Assembly: GCA_020086605.1 (NCBI GenBank)
Contig: JACBWW010000029.1
Location: 4,209,385-4,273,384, forward strand
Direction: 5' to 3'
DNA from: Lanius collurio
Taxonomy: Eukaryota; Chordata; Aves; Passeriformes; Laniidae
DNA length: 64,000 nucleotides
Shown here one piece after another: positions 26,780-37,845 of the stretch. Position 1 is the first letter of the stretch. The number at the start of each line of letters is the position of its first letter. Below the pieces are notes generated by a model, which saw only the letters and a list, made by a program, of their open reading frames with translations, had not been told where the DNA came from and made no database searches. The position numbers and the translations under genes were made by a program.

Positions 26780-27300
26780 AGATCCCCATTCAGCTGCATG
26801 GAATGTATGCACAGGATTAAAAATTATCCATGATTACAATTTAGAGTGTTATAAACCACTCAGCACCTGGAGCCCTAGTGAGGCGATATTTAAAGATTAA
26901 TAAAATAAGCATTTGAAAATCCACTTCCCCTTTGGTTATTTGCCAGGATCACAGTCCAGAATATAGCATTTTCTGTGCAAGAAACGGTAAGCTGATTAAC
27001 AGCTAAAGGAGAGCACCTTTGTGCACTTCCTTCAGCATATACAGTACATATCATGGCATCAGCATGAATAGGGAAAGCCCATCCTGAACCTGTATCTCAA
27101 TAACCAAAAACTCAGTCTGGGGTCTGCATTTTAATAAAGAGTTTTTGAAGGAGCGATTGTTGTTCAGATATTTGGCCAATCTAACTCTCCATCAATTTGT
27201 GATTAGATCGATAGAAATCTAAGGAGTTTGATTTGTCTGATGATTGGACTTTCATTAAATACATGTTTTCTTCCTGAGGAGGTTTTAAGATTTGATCCCC
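26780..27300. promoter_or_regulatory. Candidate enhancer with PBX/HOX, TEAD, SOX-type sites
   Basis: The first half has an E-box CAGCTG (26791-26796), a TEAD-like GGAATGT (26800-26806), GGATTA (26814-26819) and a run of AT-rich homeodomain cores to about 26920. The second half has a SOX-like ATTGTTGTTC (from 27156), TGATTAGATCGAT (27200-27212), which combines a homeodomain core with a CUT-type ATCGAT, and a PBX-like TGATTGG (27241-27247). The block is interrupted by less distinctive DNA at 27000-27120, so it may be two elements. No coding frame fits. Confidence 0.35.
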
Positions 27301-29412
27301 AAGACTGAGCAAATGCATTTAACTCCACCAACCCATGGAGTCAAAATTCATCTGGTGTTCAAAAATCTGGTTCAAAAATCGTTAAAATTACTGTCTGTGT
27401 TTCCACTGGCCTCAGCAGGCTAAAGATTTCATCCCAGTTCAGGTCTTTTCATTCAAGTTTAACACCAAAGTCTACGGAAGTGAATCCAAGCAAGTCCCAT
27501 TGACACCAGTGATCTCAGAACCACACTTGTTTATCTCCACTTTATCTTAAAAGCATGAAAAGGAAATTAAAAACAGAGCACCTTAGCAAGGTAAACAGCA
27601 TTCCAACTATAAAGGGCTCTAACCCCTTAAGCTGTACATATTTGGGTAAGGTTTTTGGAAATTAAACACATTTCTCCCCCCCATAGTGTGTTTTTACTCT
27701 TCAACAGTCTGTACCACAGTTTCCACTGGAATGGGATTTGCTGTTGAGTGAGCTTTACCCATATAACTTCTCAAAGTGCAGACAATTGTTGCAAATGATG
27801 CTCCCCATTAACAGTAAATGCTTTCACTGTTGCCAGCTCTATAAATCACTAAATATTACAAAGAGTTACTCCTTTGCTCCTCCCATGAGAGATTAGAAAT
27901 GGGACTTCTGTGGACACAACTAGTAAAAGTAAAAACTGATTTTTGTCTCTTTTTCTTGTAGTAGCTGTTTATGAAATGGGAAGGGCAGGATACTGCAATC
28001 TCAACAGTTAATTTTTTTTTTCCATGTAGTTTCCCTAATGGTCTATATGAGAGTTGCCCTAGAAGAAATTCATTGAGAAGACAATTCTGAGCAATTAGCA
28101 CTCCCTGTTACTTTTTTTACATTACTCTTCCAAATACTAAGACCATAAATAAAAAGCTCAGGAGTTCTCTGGCTTACAGATTTAGCTGCAAAGTGTTATT
28201 TGTACCCGTGGCACGAGAGGAATGAGTATGCAGGACATAAATAGCAGAGGCTGTAGAGGATGGAGTAGGACAGGTTGCACCAGCACAAGGGGTTTATCCA
28301 AATGCCAGTCGATTAAATGCCCCAGAAAAAGGGACATCATTCCTTTCCTTCACCCTGTTTCTCTCAATACTTAGAGGGCAGATCTTGTTCTGACTTTCCC
28401 CTTGCCAACCCTCATCACCTCCATTGGCTTTCTAGGAGGGACTCGAGATTAATGCCCATGTAGCAGAGCACATTTAAGAATTACTTTATTTCAGTGGAAA
28501 GGTCTTGCTGCTACTTTAAAATATGTCCTTCTCTTTTTGTCTGACATTGCAATTAATCAAGTCTCCCACCCACTCAGAGCCTGTCTTTAGAGTTTCTCTG
28601 TCTCTCACTTTCTTTTATAGATGAGGCTTTAGTGCCTGCCAGAATTTATGGGGGGAAGTAACATGGATTCAGCCAGGACTTCAGAAAACAGGTTCTGATA
28701 TTCTCATGGCACATCTTCTCCTTGCCCCTGTCACAAGATGGACCAGGAGCTGTTCTGTGTCCTTGAGCCTTCATCTGCTCCTGCATCCCTACTGCCGCAG
28801 AGGGCCTTGTACAGCGCCGGTCCCAGCTCTGCCAAAGAGGAAGGAAACATCTAACAGGGCATGTTTGAGGAATCTCAGGGCTCCAATTAGCATAATTAAC
28901 TTAGAGAGTCTGACAAAGGGCACTGTGCAGCCTGATCCCTCCCAGCAAACCAGCCTCACAGACCCTCCCCAGCCCCCAAATCTGGCACTTCAAGGACTTG
29001 GCTGGTTTTGGGGAGGGGGCCAGAACCAGGGGAGAGGGGGAGCAGGAATATGAGTTTCCCTCCCAGTGAAAGTGCTTTTCCATGAGCAGAAGTAATTTAG
29101 CCCTTTGTTTGTAACATTACTGTATTTGGCTAAGCGTTCTGGACTCAGTCTGTCTCTCACTATCCAATAGTCAGCTTCAGTATTCAGAAGCCCAAGTCAA
29201 AACCTGGGTGCAGAGTTAATGACTCCCAGCTGCAGAGCTGTGTTCAGGCCCAAGGTCTGGGTCAGATTCATCACCGAACAGTCCTCGACAGGCACGAAGT
29301 CACCACAAGGTATTAGAGCAGGGTCATGCATGTACAAGGTCAACCACAGGGAGAGGGCTGGAGATTGTTTGTTTTGCATATGTGTTAGCAAGGGGAAATC
29401 ACTACAGAACAA

Positions 29413-29450
29413 TGTAAATGTTATACCTTCCAACTGTAAATGTTATACCT
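29413..29450. repeat. 16-bp direct repeat, 22-bp period
   Basis: TGTAAATGTTATACCT occurs at 29413-29428 and again, identical, at 29435-29450. The intervening 6 bases complete a 22-bp period. It is probably a small slippage duplication. Confidence 0.9.
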
Positions 29451-29739
29451 CTCACTAAAAAAATAGGCCTGGTTATTTGTTTCTTGGCAAAACGTGTCTG
29501 TTTTTCCTTTGTCAGTAGGTGCAAGTTGATTTCTGGAGCCCAAAACACCTCTTTTTGGCTAAATATCTGTTTCTTTTTTCTTTTAGTAGCACACCCTGGA
29601 GGAGCATAACTGAACTGACATAAATTACATGTGGAGGAAGCGGGAGTTTAATGAATAGAAGACTCGTAGAATTCACTTGATGTTGGCACATTAACACACT
29701 TTTTCCTGTGCACTGAAAGTAGTTTCCCCACATAAAGTG

Positions 29740-29780
29740 GGAAGAAAGAAAGAAAAAAAAAAAAAAACAAAAAGAAAACT
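29740..29780. repeat. GAAA/poly-A tract
   Basis: A purine-rich tract grades from GAAA units into poly-A with one C interruption at about 29768. It is an ordinary simple repeat; no retroelement body is recognised upstream. Confidence 0.85.
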
Positions 29781-30039
29781 TTTAAGACTCAGACTTTAGG
29801 GTTCTACGGGCAGTTTGATCATTTTGTGAAATGACATTTGAATGAACCAAGACTGGACAAGCAGGGCAGTGCTTGTGCCCTCGCTGGTGTGTTCTTAGTA
29901 AATGGTTGTCAACAAATAATTCTGTGATAGCTTTAATTTGAAATGAAAAACACAGGTACCAGCAACCTGGTCCTCTCAATCCCCTTTCAAATAACAAACT
30001 CAGCCCAAAAACTGATATTTTGGAAAGACTGAAGAATAT

Positions 30040-30440
30040 AGCAGCACCAAGAGAGTAATATCAATGCCCTTGGTAATAGCATCCATTTCTGCATTCTCTC
30101 TGGTTGTTTAAATCCTACACATTAGTGGACTGGGAGTCTTTTTTAAAAGAGAACCTGAGTGCATAAATAAATGTGTGCTGACTTGTGCTGATGCTCTTCC
30201 AGCGTTATAGGAAACACATTTGTTTATAGGTCTGATTAAGCTTACACGATCCAAGTTCTGCCAGAGTCAGGAGTGCATTGTACACATTATTTGATAAGAG
30301 AGAAGGATGAGTTATGTAAACACCTAGCAACATGTGAGGGAGATTTACTCTAATTGTTTATGTGCCTTTGTGGGAAGATTATAATCATGTTGTTTCATTA
30401 AACAAAACAGTTGTACAAGTTCTAGAAGACAAATTGCCTT
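30040..30440. promoter_or_regulatory. Candidate enhancer: forkhead cluster with RFX half-site
   Basis: Three forkhead consensus sites occur within about 140 bp: TGTTTATA (30221-30228), TGTAAACA on the opposite sense (30315-30322) and TTGTTTAT (30354-30361). A perfect RFX half-site, CCTAGCAAC (30323-30331), directly abuts the middle forkhead site, and a GATA-type TGATAAG lies at 30292-30298. Forkhead and RFX proteins are known to co-operate in ciliogenesis genes; whether that applies here is inference. No coding frame is present. Confidence 0.4.
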
Positions 30441-31019
30441 TTGCTCTATTCACTCGTAAAGGTCATCCTGTTACCACTGATTAGCACCAGACAGCCAGTC
30501 ATACTTTGGCAAAAGGAGAGTTCATTCATAGCAGGAATGCAGAGTCTTTCTCAGAATAGGTTTCCCAGTGACTGACTTGGCAAAGACACAACAGAGAAAA
30601 CACTTCTGCCCAATATCAAACATTCACCTTCTGACAGCTCCAGAGGACATCTCTCCTTCACAGCAGTGCTGAGCACCACCAGCTCAAGCCTTTGGCTGCG
30701 TTGGAGAGAGCCACAAGTAAATACACAGAGGTGAAATGCAGGTAAATCCTTTCCAGATACTCCTGACTAATGGAGTAACCAACCTCATTGCTAGCTAATC
30801 CCCAAAAGAACTGTTAAAATTTGAGGAAATACAGCAGCAGAGGAAGCTGAAGCTCTACTCCAGGTCTCTCCTGGTGCTGGAGAAGCCTCTTCCGAATTCC
30901 TTCTCCTGCATCCCCCTGTCACTTCATTACAGGCAGCCCAAGGAGCAGTCCTGGACTCTCTGAATACACACACCCCACTCCACTTGGCAACCATCTCGCT
31001 TTGTCTCTTTGATAGGCAT

Positions 31020-31330
31020 GTAGGGAACAAATGAGAAGGAGAAGATGTTTGAAGAGTCCATTAACATTGTTAGCTCGGACACGTTGACAATAAATCGATT
31101 CTTTTTGACATGGCTGTCGCAGTAATGAAGGTACATTTCTGGATAACTCTTCTTAATGCAAGATAAGATATGGATGGCCCATGTCTTCCTGACATATGTC
31201 CAGCATGTCAAATGGTGGCATAAGGAAAGGTTGTTTTGTTGATGCGCTAATCAGAGATAAAGTTTAAGATTAATGATGATGTGTGTTTTTGTCTGTCATA
31301 TTTTTTGAAGGATAGAGGTCGTACTCTCCT
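31020..31330. promoter_or_regulatory. Candidate enhancer, strongly conserved-looking
   Basis: The block keeps several isolated CpGs in AT-rich DNA. It contains AATCGATT with an ATCGAT core (31094-31099), a GATA site AGATAAGA (31161-31168), a perfect 10-bp palindrome GACATATGTC holding an E-box (31191-31200), and TAATCAGAGATAA-type cores to about 31275. The minus strand is also open for 94 codons (31211 down to 30927). That frame has no family I recognise and no good splice context was established, so I prefer a non-coding conserved element, with an unrecognised exon as the alternative. Confidence 0.4.
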
Positions 31331-34300
31331 GGGGATGGCAGAGTTAGTGCCCTACCTCTGAAAAGAAAATGAACACTCAACAAGACCCATGTTAAAAGGT
31401 CCCTCTTTCCTCTAGAGATTAAAAGTGGCAGTCAAAGGAAAAACATGCCTAAACTTGAATGTCACAGCACATTTCACCACTGTTGCTGAGGTCCTGGCAT
31501 TTGAAGGGATCTTTTAAGACTCTTTTATTTGATTTATAAAAGAAAGTTTTAGCACAGTGAAGAAATGTATATAAGGGCCAAAGTGGCAAAAGGAGAGAAA
31601 CAAACCAAAAAATTAGCAAGAGGCCGGGAAGGCCATGGATGGAAATTAGAAGAACTTCTTTTCCTACTTCCAGATATACATGAGCCTGTCACTCTTCATT
31701 ACATTCTGCTCTGGGGTCTTGTAGTTGTATGGAAAGGGGCACAACCCAGGGCTGCCCCAGCTGGTGGGATCCAGAGCACCTCTGAGGTCCCACCGTGGTC
31801 CTGCCTGAGGGCGAGGGAAGCACCAGCAGCTACCCCAGGACCATTGCACACCCTTCTTATTCTGCTGCTGGAAGGATGCACAGACCAATGATTTGAGGTC
31901 TGGCCATGTTATGCCCTAATTTCCTACATTTAAAGCTGATATAATACTAATAACCACCATAGGATATTGGTTTTAGCCTATTTTCTTTCTTAGGCGAGGT
32001 ACTGCCACAAAACACTGTTATGGAGACTTGGAATGACAAACCCCATCACACCAAACTTCCCCCTTCTCCTTCTTCCTCAGCTTCATATGCTGAGAAAGGC
32101 CCCACGTGGTCTGAGATCTCCCTGGGGTCAGCTGTCCTGGCTGTGTCCCCCCAATTCCTTCCTCTGTGTAAGCCCTGCTCAGCAGTCATGAAAACAGCCC
32201 TGAATTATCCACACTGTTTCCAGCACAAATCCAAAACAGAGCTCCAGACCAACCACTATGAAGAAAATGAACCCTACCCCAAGCAAAACAAGCCACAGTT
32301 ATTCAATTAATGCTTGGTGAGACCTGAAATCTATGGAGAAGAGGCCTTATTACCTTGGATCACCTTGAATTCTATTGTTAGGATCAACAACAAAACCCTT
32401 TGTAGTAATAAAAAAACCTTAATTTTTTCTGCTTCAGAGTATTGTTTCAGCTATGGAGAGAATTAACATTTAATTACTTTGAGAATAAAGAAACAAACAA
32501 GCAATTAACTGCTTTCAATTCACTTAGCAAAGTGATGAAATCATGCAAAACATATTTTGACGGGAGATAGGTAAAAGCCAAAATCTTGAAGATTAATGCT
32601 TTTAAATTTTGGGATAAATTCAGGCACAACTCCCAAGGTCTGAATTAGCCACCAGTGTTCTGGTTTTACATCTAATCTAAAATGGGAAAAGGACCAACTA
32701 TTCATTAGAACAACCACTTTTGTAATGTTTTTGCAAATAAAATCTACAGAAACAGAGTTTGCAAGATTTTAGACTTCAACCCAAAACCCAGTCAAAACTT
32801 GGCTCCCAGAAAGCATCAGTTTTTCTCTACCAAAGAGCATACATCCCTTCTGGAAAAGGCTACTGTCTGAAAGGCTACATTTTGAAGCTGTTGACTCTAA
32901 CACTTTTGTTCCCAACTTGATAGCGCTGGAACTGATTTAAACAAATATAAAAAGAAAAACTGCTTAAAAATACCATTTTTTGTCTTTCCAAAACTTTTCA
33001 CTTTAAAATATTTGGGGTAACTTTTAATCCTGTTTTCCTTTTTTTTATTTCTTCACTAAGTTCTGCCACTGAGTGTGATGGAATCACTGATATTTCACAC
33101 ATTTTTTCCCCCCTTCATTTTTGCTGTCTTTTTTTTCCAGTTCTCTTTCTGCTGTTTTTCAGTTTGTGTCCAGTTGAAGAATTGAGAAAAGAAAAGAACC
33201 AACTCCACAACTTTAAGAGGTAAAAATGAGGGAGGTTCGGAGGGACCCATTCCAGAAAGTTCTGTAAGTTATTCTATTCTCTTTCTTGGCTACACAGAGT
33301 GTTGGGACACAAAAATGTAAGAGGTATCTGAAATGTCAGTATTTAAACAATTCATATTTTGAAATTACTGCTTTTATACCCAAACACCCACTGGATACAC
33401 AGCATGAAATGTGTTGCTAGCTTCAGGAAAGACAACTTCTGACAATAAAAAGCATTCCAAATTCTGGCTGGAGCATTTTGGGCTTGATCTTGTTCCTAGG
33501 ACATCCAGTGGGCACAAGTTCATCTTGCCCTCTCCTAAAACATCACCAATTTCTGTTAACCTGTTCCCTCATTAATGATTTCCAAGGAATAACATTCACA
33601 CACCTCCAGGGTAGCACTTGCCATTTGCAATGGCCCTGCAGTTATTCCTTGTACATGGATGTTTCCCCTTCAGCTCTAAAACTAGGAATCAATTAAATAC
33701 AACTACAGCTAATTAAGCAAATAAATAAAGAGCAGTCCAGCAAGCCTTTGCTGAGGAGTTAAATGTTCTGCTGCTGGTAACAAGCCTCCAAAGCCATTCA
33801 GCAAGATGTTTTTCTTACCTCTCAAGTATTGGGTGGGAGGGCAGGAAGAGAAATTTTGTCTGAGGAAGTTATAAAAGGAGCTGCTTGCAATCAGCCTGCA
33901 CCACTCTGCATCATTAGGAATAGGAGGCAGCTGTGGCTCTTCCTTCCCTCGTGGCCTCCTTCTCTCCAGATCTGGCCCTTTGGGGCTCCTTTCTTACTGC
34001 TGACCCAGTGAAGACTCAAAGTTTCCTCTTCTCTGATCTTTATTTTTTTTTAATTTTTCATTTTGTTTAGTGTTAGTATCAAAAACACCACGGTGAATTC
34101 TCAAGCAGTACCAGGCTGAGCAGAACGGGGCAGCTTCAAAGCATGCCCAGCAACAGGGCTGCCAGGACCAGCTGCAAAGGCAGCTTTCCTTTGGAGGCAA
34201 CATGAAACACAAATTTAACAGCAAACGGAGGTCTAGAGCCAAGTGTGACATCTCTCAAATCTCAGACATTGTTCTCACTACAATCTGGCCTCAAATAATG

Positions 34301-35170
34301 GAAGTAGGTTAGTATTAGCCTGTTCAAACAGATTTTCAGTAAAGATCTCACTCAGAAACAGCTGGAAGAAAAAGCCAAATTAAAAACACATTTTTGTTTC
34401 TTTGGGATTTTTTCATTTTAACCTAGACCTGAAGTGCTCCAAATTCAGGGCCAGACGAGACGGTTTCCACTCTGCCATTGAAACCCAGCCCCACTCTCTC
34501 CCCATCTTCCCAGGGAGGTGAAGTTTCTCCACAGATCCACTTCTCCATCTGAGCTTGCAGGTGACACTGCTGATCTCTGAGGTGAAGAACTGGGATTCCA
34601 AACTGATTTACAAAGCCAGTGCCGAGTAGATGAGCAAAATGAAATCATAGCTGCCTGACCTGCTTATACACTAAAAGGCCTTGGGGGGGAAAAAAATCAA
34701 TTAATCAATTTGTTTATGGAGGCAGCTTAGCAACAGGGAGCACATGGAACTGATTGGTGGGGTCTGTTAATAAGCAAGTTGAATTGCAGATAGTTGCATC
34801 AACTGATTTCAAATTTTGGGATATTGATTTTTGTTAAGAAGATTCATTTCCTCTGACCCTCCTCCCAGAGAAAGAATCACTGTTCCTTTTTGTCAAAGTA
34901 GCACCATGCTGTGATTAAGAGTTACCATGTTACTGCCTCAAGGAGATTTTGGTACACTCAGGGTTTCTAAGCCTGGGCTAAACAGAGCAACTTAGTCTGC
35001 TACCCCCTCACTTTGTGGAGACCCCTCAGGAGACAGTGCTTGTAAGATGCCAAAGGGAAAATACATTTAAAAACAGTCACATCATTTGCTAAGTGCCTAT
35101 TTCATGTTAAATAGTAGGTTATGCTCAAAATCCAAGCAAAACAAAGGAAGAATTACTTTTCCTCTTCTAG
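31331..35170. other. Non-coding stretch
   Basis: No supportable gene. T-rich and A-rich patches occur around 33035-33160 and 34045-34070. No transposon is recognised. Frames are short. Confidence 0.6.
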
Positions 35171-35177
35171 ATTTTAA

Positions 35178-35200
35178 TTATTGCATAATACATGCAATAA
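35178..35200. repeat. Short inverted repeat, C/EBP-like halves
   Basis: TTATTGCAT (35178-35186) and ATGCAATAA (35192-35200) are exact reverse complements separated by 5 bases. Each arm contains an ATTGCAT half that resembles C/EBP or POU half-sites. It could be a dimer site or chance in AT-rich DNA. Confidence 0.8.
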
Positions 35201-37730
35201 ATAAATATCAGTGCTACCTGATATTTTCTCTAGTTGTAGTTAATATTTTAAGCTATGTTTCTAGAGGGACATTTGAATCCTATGATGTATGTGAGCTTGC
35301 AGTAGAAACAGTAATTGGAATTACAAGTGGTGTTGGACATTACAGCCCCAGCCACTCGACAGGCAGAGGTTGGCCTCAGGGAGACCTGTGCATGCAAACA
35401 CCCACACCCTGGGAGTTTCTGGCTGTCAGTGTCACCATTCTGCAAACCAACACCTTCATTCCCTGCTCTCTGCACCCCCCAAGGGGTGCTGACATCTCAC
35501 TTCCACTCAGCTTTCCATGGCATGGTCCTCATGAAACATTACACTCAGAGCTGCAGGTAACTCTTGCAGGGATACAGGACACAGCAGCATCCTAGGAGTG
35601 TTCTCCAGCAGACACAACGGCCTGTGGGCTGCACAGGCTGCAGAGAGCCCAGGGTGGGTGCAGGACATGCAGCCTGCCTCTGTGGAGAGACCCTGGGCAA
35701 GGCTTACAGGTCGTGTCAACCACACATTCACCTTCAAACTCAGACTTAAACCAAGTGCTGAGCCTTAACAAAGGTTCCTTTACCTCAGTGAAGTCCAAAA
35801 AGAGTCCCAAAGAGAGGGGAGCAGTCATCCCAACCCAAGCACTGCTGCCAGAGGGTCAGGAGCTTCATTAGGAGGCTCCAACCCATCTAAAATAAGAGAG
35901 AAGCTCTTGAGTTTCTTTCTCTGCTCCCTCTCAAAACCTGGTGCATGATGCACACATTTCATTTCTTCTTCTGGCTGAACAAGGTTGCCCATGATGATAA
36001 ATCATCCTGATGATTTCTTTGGAAAGTTTGCCTCATTTATGCCCATGACCTTGTAGCCTCCTGATACCTTTACTTACATCAGGACTTCTTCTAGAGTAGG
36101 GCCGTTTATTGTCATTCTCCTGAGACCGAAAGGGCAGAGGGAAAGGAATGACAGGCACTCACATCTGAGATGTAAAAAATATGGGCTTCAAAGAAGTATA
36201 AACAAATGAGAATGTGAATGCTGGGAGCACACGATCACCCAGCTCTGAGTTTCTGCAGAGGCCCTTTTATTTACTGAACATTTATGTATATACGAATATT
36301 CAGCCCTTGATAGAGCAAAGAGCTGGTTTTGATACTAACAGCAAAAATATTTGCTGTAAATGTCATGACACGCCTTGTCCATAATATGATTTTTTCCAGA
36401 TGGTTATTTTTTTCAAATTACTGAATGGAAAAATATGTCTTAAGACAAGTACACATAAAAATACTTCTTTTTCCTATTATTGTTTCTTTTTTTTTCTTTC
36501 TACATTTGTAAAAGTGCTGCTGCTTGCCATGGGATGAAATGCTGGGAGAGCACATGCATCCTGACATCTGATTAATCATGAAAAGGGGTGGGTGTATAAT
36601 TCTTAACTGACAGGGCAGCTGACCAGGAACTGTTTTATTACATGAAATACAAAGGTGTACATTATTTACACTCTCTTCAAGGTGGTTTCTAAGACCAAAA
36701 CATTTCAGTGATTGAATGGTAGGTTGGCTTTGACTGCAAGTAAGCCCATACCTCTTTTGTTAGCTGGGACCCAAACCTGCTTCTGGATCCAAAATGATCT
36801 CAGCTGGCAGTCCCACCCAATACAGCAGCTGGATGATTCTCTTCATCCTGATGTTGATTTATTAAATTTGGTGTGCGTGAGGCTGTCCCAGATGTGGCAC
36901 ACCTCTCCTGTAAAACATCATCCCACTCTGCAGTGTGTTTGCTTCCCATGGAGCAGTGGAGCCAGCTGAGCTTTGCCCACACAATCTGGAGCCTGGAAAG
37001 AAGCTTTTCCAAGCCAGGATTGTGCAGGGGTGGAGGACAGAGTCCTGCATAGCAACAGCACCAGTTGGCAAAGATTCCCCCTGACAAGCATCATGCCATG
37101 CTTTTCACTTCCTAAGGCTTTCAATTATTTGTGTTCTGAGAGGCACAGTGCCCTGGCAAGCTGGGGGGGAAGGCACAGGACTCTGGTGATGGAGGGCAGT
37201 AAGGAGTCCCATGCAGTGGCTGGAAGGTGGAAAGGGAGTAACCAAACTCTGGGCTGTTTAGAAAGAAAATGAGGGCCAGATCCAGGCCAGGAGGATTCCC
37301 CTCCTGTTGTGCAGACATCCAGCTTCTGCCTTTCTCTGAGGGCCCAACAGCTTTTTGTGTAGCAGCTCCCATCAGCAGGTAGAAGACAAACTACTCATTG
37401 CTTCCCTGCCTAGGAGGGCAAGAGATGTGGGCCCCACGAATGGAAAAGCTGCTGCAGGTACAGTCTGGGTTTATGTATTAATTCCATGTGTGATGCTGAG
37501 TGACAGCTTTGCCCAGCCAGGAGTGGGGGCGTTGGCTGAAGGCATCAGTTAACATCGACTGGAGATCAACTTTCTAACTCATGGCCCAAATCTGAATCTT
37601 ACAGCTCAGTTCTGGCAAGGTGATGAGCAGCTTTGGTTTGGGCAAGAGTTAAGAGCACTTGGCATTTTGCAGAAAAAAAACCTTAATGCAAACCAGTTAG
37701 TGGAGTATGAGCCCAGCAATTTTTCTTCTT
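35201..37730. other. Non-coding stretch
   Basis: No supportable gene. An 8-bp-arm palindrome (ACAGCAAA, 4-base spacer, TTTGCTGT) sits at 36338-36357. GC-richer DNA at 36800-37560 is open in several frames on both strands and is read as chance. Confidence 0.6.
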
Positions 37731-37731
37731 T

Positions 37732-37845
37732 AAAAAAAAAAAAAAAACCAAACCAAACCAAACCAAACAAAAAATAAAAAATAAAAAAAAAAAAAAACAA
37801 AAAAACCCAAACAAACAAAAAAAAACCAAAAAAAAAAACCAAAAG
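37732..37845 (+). repeat. A-rich AAACC simple repeat
   Basis: About 114 bases of A with periodic C. It has a 16-base A run, five AAACC-type units around 37746-37769, AAAAAT units, a further 15-base A run and then irregular AAACAAACC. Tracts of this style are common in bird genomes. On the minus strand the repeat reads as a spurious phenylalanine-rich frame, which is not a protein. Confidence 0.95.

Larger units (their letters stand above)
27301..30030. other. Non-coding stretch
   Basis: No supportable gene. A small homeodomain-like patch with AATTAGCATAATTAA lies near 28884-28900. Simple repeats at 29413-29450 and 29740-29780 are listed separately. Confidence 0.6.

Noticed and set aside
27353..27380. 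Near-tandem GTTCAAAAATC words
   Set aside because: Only two short imperfect copies; trivial slippage or chance.
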